Shown here: piece by piece, positions 1 to 4,937 of the stretch
Position numbering within the stretch: the first letter of the stretch is position 1
How the letters are laid out: every line of letters begins with the position of its first letter
Assembly: GCA_946549155.1 (NCBI GenBank)
Contig: CAMNQN010000132.1
Coordinates: 1 to 9,526 of the forward strand
Direction: 5' to 3'
Source: an uncultured Lachnospiraceae bacterium
GTDB taxonomy: Bacteria > Bacillota > Clostridia > Lachnospirales > Lachnospiraceae
Length of the DNA stretch: 9,526 nt
Notes under the pieces: model-generated
Told to the model about the DNA's origin: nothing
Databases searched by the model: none
Seen by the model: the letters and a program-made list of their open reading frames with translations, nothing else
Translations under genes and position numbers: made by a program

Positions 1-299
1 AATGCTGTCTCATCATATCCTCGTGGCAAGGAAATAAAGCTGAAATCATAGGTATCTTTCACAATCTCCTGTGCTATCTTTCCCTGTATTCCTGGGAGCT
101 TTTCCGCAAAATTTGTATTTGCCACTCCCATATTATGGTATAAATCAGCTTTTATACAATCAATTAAAGCATTTCTGCTCCATCCTTCTTCAATTGTTCT
201 CTGAAGGTAGAACAGTGCCTCTTCCACAGAATTGCATTTTGAAACAATTTCTACATGATGACGCCAAGGCACAAAACCGAAAAAGGAGGGAAATGACAT
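1..299 (-). pseudogene. DUF1016/YhcG-family PDDEXK nuclease, internal fragment (second paralogue), runs off the left edge
   Basis: The minus strand is open from a TAG at 323-321 to the window edge, with an in-frame ATG at 299-297. The translation contains VPWRHHVEIVSKCNSVEEAL, then TIEEGWSRNALIDCIKADLY, then NFAEKLPGIQGKIAQEI and KDTYDFSFISLPRGYDE. I recognise this as the middle of DUF1016/YhcG proteins, from the end of the N-terminal helical domain into the linker before the PDDEXK nuclease domain. Roughly the first 100 residues of the family are missing, and the catalytic part would lie beyond the left edge. No good ribosome binding site precedes the ATG: the nearest AGGAG is about 18 bases away. 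The sequence differs clearly from the neighbouring DUF1016 gene (PWRHHVEIVSKC here, SWTNHLKIMSAC there), so it is a second paralogue and not a shifted piece of the first. The first residues after the ATG (KMSF) may still belong to the first gene. It is probably a dead fragment, although a short protein from this ATG cannot be excluded. Confidence 0.72.
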
Positions 300-300
300 T

Positions 301-562
301 TTACTCTGGCTTGAATTCTCCTATTTTCAGTTCAAAAGCCACAAAGCAGGAAAGTCCTCTGTGAGAGAACAGCAGATCTATATAATAATCGTGATTGCCG
401 ACCTGCACACGATACTCTTCTCCAATAAAAGTAAAATCCTTACCAATTTCAAGTATAAAATCCTTTAAGTTTCGTATGATTGATTTCTGTAAATCATGTT
501 CTGAAACAGCGTCCGGAACCTGTTGCTTGTTTTGATTCATCAATGGCAGGTGTAAGCGGCTT
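301..562 (-). pseudogene. DUF1016/YhcG PDDEXK nuclease, catalytic-domain remnant of the first paralogue
   Basis: This is the downstream half of the gene whose N-terminal part ends at 563. After the TAG at 565-563 the original frame continues for a few family-like residues (KPLTPAIDESKQ). Homology then moves to the +1 frame at about 519, with VPDAVSEHDLQKSIIRNLKD. The intervening FLDxYVLEFL-like stretch usual in the family is missing, so a small deletion accompanied the frameshift. The rest reads as a PDDEXK core: HDYYIDLLF supplies the catalytic Asp and AFELKIGEFKPE the ExK pair. Translation stops at a TAA (303-301) directly after FKPE, where intact relatives continue with YxGKMNFYLEAL and about 70 more residues. 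The nuclease motif is therefore still readable, but the domain is cut off and has no start of its own; the TTG at 600 lies inside the upstream frame. Intact family members are associated with DNA and often sit in restriction or defence islands. Confidence 0.75.
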
Positions 563-1024
563 CTATGAAAGCATATATCTTTCGTAATATCCGCTGTCAA
601 TCTGCCGTTCCAATTCTCTTTTTGAAAGACGCTCCTTGATACACATATTCATATAAAAGACACGCTCATCCATGCTCTTACACGCTGACATGATTTTGAG
701 ATGATTTGTCCAGCTCAATTGTGTCACCACCGGTGACACTTTTTCATTGTCCTTATAAAGCTCATAAAACTGCTTCATTCTATAAAAACCACGCCGATTA
801 AATCCTTTTAAATCAGGATAATTCTCCGCAAAAAAATCAGCAAGCTTTTGTACGAACGCATCTCCGTATTGAGCATTATCCGACTGTTTACTAATGTATT
901 CACCTACATCACGATACATAGAAATCAGTTCTTCATTCACTTTGCGGTATGCGCGCTCTTTTGCACATTCGATAATATTTGCAACTTTTTCAAATTGTTC
1001 ACTGTAAGGTGTTAGGTCACTCAT
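563..1024 (-). CDS. DUF1016 (YhcG-type) N-terminal domain protein, truncated by a stop
   Basis: This 153-residue reading frame starts at ATG 1024 with a good ribosome binding site (AAAGGA, 7-8 bases upstream). It covers the whole N-terminal helical domain of DUF1016/YhcG nucleases. Recognisable stretches are NEELISMYRDVGEYIS (about 30-45), FAENYPDLKGFNRRGFYRMK (about 65-84), QLSWTNHLKIMSACKSMDER (about 101-120) and KERLSKRELERQIDSGYYER (about 129-148). Intact relatives are about 330-350 residues long and continue straight into a PDDEXK nuclease domain. Here a TAG follows YYERYMLS. The catalytic remainder survives downstream in another frame, so the full gene is a pseudogene even though this part could still be made. 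It lies 123 bases after a small helix-turn-helix gene on the same strand and may be cotranscribed with it. The N-terminal domain alone would lack nuclease activity. Family assignment is firm; any function of the fragment is unknown. Confidence 0.82.
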   Translation of the reverse strand: MSDLTPYSEQFEKVANIIECAKERAYRKVNEELISMYRDVGEYISKQSDNAQYGDAFVQKLADFFAENYPDLKGFNRRGFYRMKQFYELYKDNEKVSPVVTQLSWTNHLKIMSACKSMDERVFYMNMCIKERLSKRELERQIDSGYYERYMLS

Positions 1025-1103
1025 AACTAATTCCTTTCCAAGCCCATGTTAAAGCTTTATTTTTTAGAGGATCACATCTTTCCATTTAATCATCTTTTGT
1101 TCC

Positions 1104-1131
1104 TTTCATGTTTCTACACTGAAGCATGAAA
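1104..1131. repeat. Inverted repeat, 11-base arms, between the HTH and DUF1016 genes
   Basis: Arms TTTCATGTTTC (1104-1114) and GAAGCATGAAA (1121-1131) are complementary at 10 of 11 positions around a 6-base loop, and the mismatch can pair as G-U on one strand. No T-run follows on either strand, so it is not a standard intrinsic terminator. It begins 17 bases after the HTH stop codon. It could be an operator, an RNA-processing or stability hairpin, or a weak terminator. Confidence 0.55.
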
Positions 1132-1147
1132 TTTCTGAACTCCCCGC

Positions 1148-1354
1148 TTATCTTTTAACGTAGGTAAGTTCAATATCGTAGCCAAGCTGTTCCAGCATTA
1201 CAACAAACGTCTTATTAACAATCTTTTCTGGGTTCTTAATGAGTCTGTTTACATAAGAAGGTGATGTGCCAGCCTTCTCAGCAAGCTCTGCCTGAGTAGT
1301 CTGTTCTTCGACGCATTTTACTTTTACATCTATTTCCACATTGTTTTTCAACAT
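1148..1354 (-). CDS. Small helix-turn-helix (XRE/Cro-like) regulator
   Basis: A 68-residue protein starting at ATG 1354, with GAGGA about 8 bases upstream. Residues 19-40 (TTQAELAEKAGTSPSYVNRL) have the form of a Cro/XRE helix-turn-helix: TQAELAEKAG is the first helix and turn, and SPSYVNRLIK the recognition helix. The C-terminal part (FVVMLEQLGYDIELTYVKR) forms a helix and strand of the kind seen in small HipB-like or phage-type repressors. There is no other domain, signal peptide or membrane segment, so it is probably a cytoplasmic DNA-binding protein. It precedes the truncated DUF1016 nuclease gene on the same strand by 123 bases, a context that suggests control of an accessory or defence locus. 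No toxin partner is seen nearby. A 14-base palindrome 40 bases upstream is a candidate site for its own binding. The fold is fairly certain; the target is inferred. Confidence 0.8.
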   Translation of the reverse strand: MLKNNVEIDVKVKCVEEQTTQAELAEKAGTSPSYVNRLIKNPEKIVNKTFVVMLEQLGYDIELTYVKR

Positions 1355-1393
1355 ACGTTCATCCTCAATAATTCAATTTTATTTCATTATCTG

Positions 1394-1407
1394 TTCAATT
1401 TATTGAA
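1394..1407. promoter_or_regulatory. Perfect 14-base palindrome upstream of the HTH gene, candidate operator
   Basis: TTCAATTTATTGAA is a perfect dyad (TTCAAT, 2-base centre, ATTGAA) lying 40 bases before the HTH start codon. A further TTCAAT half-site sits at 1372-1377. Small XRE-family regulators commonly bind such short dyads at their own promoter. The dyad is seen directly; the binding is inferred. I could not define convincing -35/-10 boxes around it. Confidence 0.4.
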
Positions 1408-1518
1408 TCACAAAAACCTCAGGATTTCACCTGCTTTCACAAAAAAGGCAAAAAAGGTAAAAAATTCCTTCGGCATCTCAATTCCCCTGCCCCTCAATCT
1501 TGATGGGTAAGAGCGCAT
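1408..1518 (-). CDS. Possible small protein of 36 residues, hypothetical
   Basis: A short frame runs from ATG 1518 to TGA 1410-1408. It has a plausible ribosome binding site, AAGGA at 1531-1527, with 8 bases to the ATG. The peptide begins MRSYPSRLRGRGIE, a basic stretch, and continues MPKEFFTFFAFFVKAG, an aromatic-rich, possibly membrane-associated segment, then ends ILRFL. The middle is encoded by three TTTTTT tracts at an exact 9-base period. From memory, strings like this occur as short hypothetical proteins in Lachnospiraceae genomes, but I could not check this. A weak promoter is possible just upstream: TTGTTT at 1565-1560, a 16-base spacer, and TAAAAT at 1543-1538. The HTH gene starts 53 bases downstream, so this could be a leader peptide, a small membrane protein, or only the translation of a noncoding repeat. 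No function is assigned. Confidence 0.35.
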   Translation of the reverse strand: MRSYPSRLRGRGIEMPKEFFTFFAFFVKAGEILRFL

Positions 1519-1570
1519 AAAATTTGTCCTTACGAAAATTTTAAGCCCAATATTGTTCAAAACAAATTTT
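1519..1570 (-). promoter_or_regulatory. Inverted repeat over the small-ORF translation start
   Basis: AAAATTTGT (1519-1527) and ACAAATTTT (1562-1570) are perfect 9-base inverted arms about 34 bases apart. On the minus-strand RNA the 3' arm covers the end of the AAGGA ribosome binding site and the spacer up to ATG 1518. Pairing would therefore hide the start of the small frame. If transcription began at the weak promoter inside the repeat, the 5' arm would be absent, so the repeat matters only for longer transcripts. The arms are AT-rich, and chance is a fair alternative. Confidence 0.3.
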
Positions 1571-1609
1571 CTATGTATCATCTTTTATACTTTATTTTAA
1601 GAAAGCTAG

Positions 1610-1639
1610 AAAAAGAGCCCCGGATTTCTCCGAAGCTCT
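1610..1639 (-). terminator. Intrinsic terminator of the rpsB-tsf operon
   Basis: On the minus strand AGAGCTTCGGA (1639-1629) pairs with TCCGGGGCTCT (1624-1614) across a GAAA tetraloop. This gives an 11-base-pair stem with two G-U pairs, followed at once by TTTTT (1614-1610). It lies about 68 bases beyond the tsf stop codon, the expected place for operon termination. It isolates rpsB-tsf from the accessory genes to the left. Confidence 0.9.
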
Positions 1640-1707
1640 TCAAAAATCATTACAAAATTCAATATTCTAAAGACTACATAGCCCCCATCTGTTTTGCGAA
1701 GTTCTGC

Positions 1708-2646
1708 TTAGCCGTTGATCTGCTTCGCTACTTCCGCCGCGAAATCCTCTTCTTTCTTCTCGATACCCTCACCGGTCTCCCAGCGAACGAAGGACTTCAC
1801 CGTAATGTCAGCGCCGTTTGCTTTCGCAACCTCTGCAATATACTTGCCAACAGGCTGCTTTCCATCCTCGGCCTTTACATATACCTGATCCATCAGGCAG
1901 ATCTCTTTCAGCTCCTTGTTCAGACGGCCCAGCACTGCGCCCTGGATTACCTTTTCCGGCTTTCCGGCCATCTTCGGATCGTTGGCGATCTGTGCAGCAA
2001 GGATCTCCATCTCATGCTGCTTGTACTCCTCCGGCACCTCTGCATCGGTCACATACTGGGGCTTTAATGCCGCGATCTGCATGGCAACATTCTTTGCCAT
2101 CTCCTTGATGTCATCGTTTACCACATTGGTCACTACATCCACAAGCACACCGATCTTGCCGCCCATATGGGTATAGGAAGCAACGAAACCATTCTCCTCG
2201 GTCACCTGTACAAATCTTCTGATATTCATATTCTCACCGATCACCGCGATCTGTCCGGCAAGAGCCTCTTTCACGGTCTTGGTGGTATCGAATTTCCACG
2301 GCTCTGCCAGGAAAGCATCGATATCTGCGGCAGTGGTATCCATCGCCTGCTCCGCTACCTGCGCTACATAGCCCTGGAACTTCTCGTTCTTCGCCACGAA
2401 ATCGGTCTCCGCATTTACTTCCACCGCTACAGCCTTCTTCTCGTCATCGGATACGATCAGTTTTACCAGACCTTCCGCCGCGATACGTCCGGCCTTCTTC
2501 TGTGCAGTAGCCAGTCCTTTTTCTCTCAGCCATTCTACGGCCTTCTCCATATCTCCTTCGGTGGCTGTCAGGGCCTTCTTGCAATCCATCATACCTGCAC
2601 CGGTCATTTCTCTTAACTCTTTTACCATTCCTGCTGTGATAGCCAT
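1708..2646 (-). CDS. tsf: Translation elongation factor Ts
   Basis: EF-Ts is the guanine nucleotide exchange factor that recycles EF-Tu from its GDP to its GTP form in the cytoplasm. The 312-residue protein starts at ATG 2646 with AGGAGG 9 bases upstream. Residues 1-55 form the UBA-like N-terminal domain, including LREMTGAGMMDCKKAL (11-26). The core begins with VEVNAETDFVAKNEKF (75-90). Its TDFV motif (81-84) is the part that reaches into EF-Tu to disturb Mg2+ and GDP binding in characterised homologues. Later conserved blocks include MGGKIGVLVD and KPEKVIQGAVLGRLNKELKE. The length is slightly above the 283 residues of E. coli EF-Ts, as is common in Clostridia. It follows rpsB by 23 bases, the near-universal rpsB-tsf arrangement, with one shared promoter and a terminator after it. 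No sign of damage or unusual composition. Confidence 0.98.
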   Translation of the reverse strand: MAITAGMVKELREMTGAGMMDCKKALTATEGDMEKAVEWLREKGLATAQKKAGRIAAEGLVKLIVSDDEKKAVAVEVNAETDFVAKNEKFQGYVAQVAEQAMDTTAADIDAFLAEPWKFDTTKTVKEALAGQIAVIGENMNIRRFVQVTEENGFVASYTHMGGKIGVLVDVVTNVVNDDIKEMAKNVAMQIAALKPQYVTDAEVPEEYKQHEMEILAAQIANDPKMAGKPEKVIQGAVLGRLNKELKEICLMDQVYVKAEDGKQPVGKYIAEVAKANGADITVKSFVRWETGEGIEKKEEDFAAEVAKQING

Positions 2647-2669
2647 TGTGTTCTTCCTCCTAGTCCTGA

Positions 2670-3425
2670 TTACTCTGCATCCGCAACAGCTTCAACAGGT
2701 ACTTCTTCTTCCATATATTCGCCTTCGGCCGCCTCTTCCTCAGCACCCTGATTTGCCTCGATCACTGCGTCCGCCATCTTGGAAACGATCAGTTTTACAG
2801 CACGGATCGCATCGTCATTGCCCGGGATCACATAATCCAGTTCCTCCGGATCACAGTTGGTGTCCGCAATACCGATCAGCGGAATACCCAGGGTATGCGC
2901 TTCCTGCACACAGATTCTTTCCTTCTTCGGGTCTACTACAAAGATAGCGTCCGGAATTCTCTTCATTTCCTTGATACCGCCCAGGTTCTTCTGAAGCTTC
3001 TCCATCTCTTTCTTCAGAGCAATAACTTCCTTTTTCGGCAGCACATCGAAGGTTCCATCCTCCTGCATGGTCTCAATATCTTTCAGACGTCTGATACGGC
3101 TCTGGATGGTCTTGAAGTTGGTCAGCATACCGCCCAGCCATCTCTCGTTTACATAGAACATACCGCATCTTTCGGCCTCTACCTGAACCGCGTCCTGCGC
3201 CTGCTTCTTCGTACCTACAAACAGGATGGTGCCGCCGTTAGCCGCAATATCCGCCACCGCACGGTAAGCCTCGTCCACCTTGCCTACTGATTTCTGCAGG
3301 TCAATAATGTAGATACCGTTTCTCTCGGTGTAAATGTAGGGAGCCATTTTGGGGTTCCATCTTCTGGTCTGATGTCCGAAATGAACACCTGCTTCAAGTA
3401 ACTGTTTCATTGAAATAACGCTCAT
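2670..3425 (-). CDS. rpsB: 30S ribosomal protein S2
   Basis: S2 is a late-assembling protein of the small ribosomal subunit, located between the head and body. The 251-residue product starts at ATG 3425 with AAAGGAG 7 bases upstream. Family signatures are clear: the N-terminal MKQLLEAGVHFGHQTRRWNP, NERWLGGMLTNFKTI in the middle, and FVVDPKKERICVQEAHTLGI followed by PLIGIADTNCDPE. The last 30 or so residues form a strongly acidic tail (AEEEAAEGEYMEEEVPVEA), a common lineage-specific extension. It is the first gene of the rpsB-tsf operon. It has its own extended -10 promoter and a leader of about 100 bases. In several bacteria S2 represses its own operon through the leader; whether that happens here is inferred only from a possible leader helix. 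Identification is certain. Confidence 0.98.
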   Translation of the reverse strand: MSVISMKQLLEAGVHFGHQTRRWNPKMAPYIYTERNGIYIIDLQKSVGKVDEAYRAVADIAANGGTILFVGTKKQAQDAVQVEAERCGMFYVNERWLGGMLTNFKTIQSRIRRLKDIETMQEDGTFDVLPKKEVIALKKEMEKLQKNLGGIKEMKRIPDAIFVVDPKKERICVQEAHTLGIPLIGIADTNCDPEELDYVIPGNDDAIRAVKLIVSKMADAVIEANQGAEEEAAEGEYMEEEVPVEAVADAE

Positions 3426-3524
3426 ATCTTTTCTCCTTTTGGTTCTTCTTCCGCGAGCATCAGACTTCCTCGAAAACCTTCCGGCACCAATGTCAGAATC
3501 CGCCCGCGTGAATTATTTTGCAAC
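3426..3524 (-). other. rpsB 5' leader with a possible long-range helix
   Basis: About 100 transcribed bases separate the predicted start point from the rpsB ATG. CGCGGGC (minus, 3508-3502) can pair with GCTCGCG (minus, 3458-3452) as a 7-base-pair helix with one G-U pair. The helix encloses about 43 bases and ends some 25 bases before the start codon. Such a leader could carry autogenous control by S2, as known in other bacteria. I do not recognise a named Rfam leader. The helix is directly visible; the regulatory role is speculative. Confidence 0.4.
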
Positions 3525-3530
3525 TTTTTC

Positions 3531-3559
3531 AGTATAACATAAGGGCCTGCGATGCGCAA
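3531..3559 (-). promoter_or_regulatory. rpsB-tsf promoter (extended -10)
   Basis: On the minus strand TGTTATACT supplies a TGn extended -10 with TATACT at 3536-3531. A 17-base spacer leads to a poor -35, TTGCGC (3559-3554). An AT-rich tract with repeated ATTGAT (about 3588-3612) lies further upstream. The start point is predicted near 3525. The good extended -10 and the position before a housekeeping operon make this credible. Confidence 0.7.
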
Positions 3560-3568
3560 GCCCTTTTT
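3541..3568 (+). terminator. Plus-strand terminator-like hairpin overlapping the rpsB promoter
   Basis: AAGGGCCTGCG (3541-3551), loop ATG, then CGCAAGCCCTT (3555-3565) forms an 11-base-pair stem with one mismatch or wobble. TTTTT (3564-3568) follows on the plus strand. In that direction it has the form of an intrinsic terminator, although no plus-strand gene ends here. On the minus strand the stem occupies the -35/spacer region of the rpsB promoter and could weakly terminate read-through from the efflux operon. Confidence 0.55.
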
Positions 3569-3667
3569 CCATGAATTGTGTCAAAAATCAATTATCAATT
3601 ATAATCAATATTTGCCATTCTGCTGCCAGCCAGACAACAGCAGGATGAGGCGGGGAAATGCACTCCA

Positions 3668-4924
3668 TCACTCTCTGCGCAGTGCCTCAATCGGATCCAG
3701 ATTCGCCGCCTGCACAGATGGAAGGAAGCCGAACACCACACCGATGACCGTGGAGAATACCACCGCGATCACTGCCGCCGGCACGCTGACTCCCACCGCT
3801 ACCCCGGACACCTTGTGAATCACCTGGGCGGCTCCGGCTCCGGCCGCCACGCCAAGGAGGCCCCCAAGGCTGGTCAGAACCGCCGCCTCTGTCAAAAACT
3901 GAGCCAGAATTGTTCCTTTCCTTGCGCCAATAGCCTTTTTCAGGCCAATCTCACTGATACGTTCCGTGACGGAAACCAGCATAATATTCATCACACCGAT
4001 ACCGCCCACCAGCAGAGAAATACCGGCAATCCACACCAACTGCATATTGGTGGCGTTGCTCAAGTCCTGAAGCTGCTGAGCCTGCCCTAAAAGATCCTCT
4101 GCCCGGTACTTGATATTTGTTTCAGAATTGGTGATAGTGGCATTTAGAATTTTCGCCGTCTTTTGGCCCGCCTGGGTCATGTCATCCGTGCTTCTGGCCC
4201 TGATCACCACATTCTCCGGCTCATCATAGGAATAGACAATGGGCCAGGAGGCCTTAGGGATAAACAGCAGGCCGTTGGAGTCGCTGGCGTAGGTGTAGTA
4301 ATCCTCGATAGAAGAAATCTCCGGTTCAAAATCGGATTGCTTCTTCACCACACCGATCACCGTAAAGGGCGTACCAGAAATCTCCACCGTTTTCCCCAAA
4401 GGATTCTCCTTCTTAAACAATCCCTTGGCCGCTACATCGTCAATAATCAGCACCTTGCGGTACAGATCATAATCCTCCTGGTCAAAGCCCCGCCCGGACT
4501 TCATCCTATAGCTGCAGGTGGAAAAATAACTGGTGTCCACCCCCATAATCATCAGGCTGGACACGGAGGCCGTTCCGTAATAAACGCCGTCATACAGATA
4601 CCTGCTGCTGTAGGTGGTCACAGACTCCACCTCGTCCAGCTCCAGAATCTTATCCTTGGTTTCCTGCGTCACCGCAGGAATTCCCCAGGGAATTTCATCT
4701 CCGGAATAAATGGTGTAATCGTAGCCTCCCTGGCTTAATTTCACGTTCACCGTATTATTTCCAGAACCCACCAGCTTGTTTTTAATCTCCTCGTTGGTGC
4801 CGGTAATGGTGGCCACTATGGCAATAATAGCCGCGATACCGATGATAATACCCAGCATGGTAAGAAAAGACCTCATCTTGTGGGACCAGATACCCTGAAA
4901 CGCAAGTCTAATATTTTCAAACAC
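3668..4924 (-). CDS. ABC transporter permease, MacB/FtsX-type
   Basis: Membrane subunit of a type VII (MacB-like) ABC transporter, in which extracytoplasmic domain movements are driven by the ATPase. The 418-residue protein starts at GTG 4924, with AGGAGG overlapping the upstream stop. Domain order: a short amphipathic N-terminus (MFENIRLAFQGI); the first membrane helix, about 21-41 (LTMLGIIIGIAAIIAIVATI); a large extracytoplasmic MacB_PCD domain, about 42-290; then an FtsX domain with three helices at about 295-317, 341-366 and 380-402. The conserved EIGLKKAIGARKG coupling segment (325-337) and the LDPIEALRRE end are intact. Four membrane helices and the length match MacB permeases whose ATPase is a separate protein. 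It is the last gene of the four-gene operon. Substrate is unknown: family members export antibiotics, peptides or lipids. No clear terminator with a T-run follows before the rpsB promoter; only a CTGCTG/CAGCAG dyad (3620-3643) is seen. Confidence 0.93.
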   Translation of the reverse strand: MFENIRLAFQGIWSHKMRSFLTMLGIIIGIAAIIAIVATITGTNEEIKNKLVGSGNNTVNVKLSQGGYDYTIYSGDEIPWGIPAVTQETKDKILELDEVESVTTYSSRYLYDGVYYGTASVSSLMIMGVDTSYFSTCSYRMKSGRGFDQEDYDLYRKVLIIDDVAAKGLFKKENPLGKTVEISGTPFTVIGVVKKQSDFEPEISSIEDYYTYASDSNGLLFIPKASWPIVYSYDEPENVVIRARSTDDMTQAGQKTAKILNATITNSETNIKYRAEDLLGQAQQLQDLSNATNMQLVWIAGISLLVGGIGVMNIMLVSVTERISEIGLKKAIGARKGTILAQFLTEAAVLTSLGGLLGVAAGAGAAQVIHKVSGVAVGVSVPAAVIAVVFSTVIGVVFGFLPSVQAANLDPIEALRRE

Positions 4925-4931
4925 AGTCCCG

Positions 4932-4937
4932 CCTCCT
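4932..4937 (-). promoter_or_regulatory. Ribosome binding site overlapping the adaptor 2 stop; decides a GTG start
   Basis: TTAGGAGG contains both the TAG stop of adaptor 2 (4938-4936) and the AGGAGG of the permease (4937-4932). Seven bases separate it from GTG 4924. This strong site supports the GTG start and suggests translational coupling. Confidence 0.8.

Noticed and set aside
71..364. 97-codon plus-strand frame at the left end
   Set aside because: It is the complement of recognisable DUF1016 coding sequence on the minus strand, so it is a shadow.
1068..1098. Nine-codon frame MIKWKDVIL with AAAGGA upstream, between the HTH and DUF1016 genes
   Set aside because: It is too short to support as a gene. 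It may be a remnant or chance; its ribosome-binding-like sequence borders the hairpin at 1104-1131.
1573..2067. 164-codon plus-strand frame and several others opposite tsf and rpsB
   Set aside because: They lie antisense to strongly conserved EF-Ts and S2 genes, and the first also runs through the terminator.
3579..3584. Perfect TTGACA -35 box upstream of rpsB
   Set aside because: No -10 lies at 16-18 bases, and it is over 40 bases from the TATACT used in the promoter call.
3620..3643. CTGCTG/CAGCAG dyad after the permease as the efflux-operon terminator
   Set aside because: The stem is only six base pairs with a 12-base loop, and no T-run follows on the minus strand.
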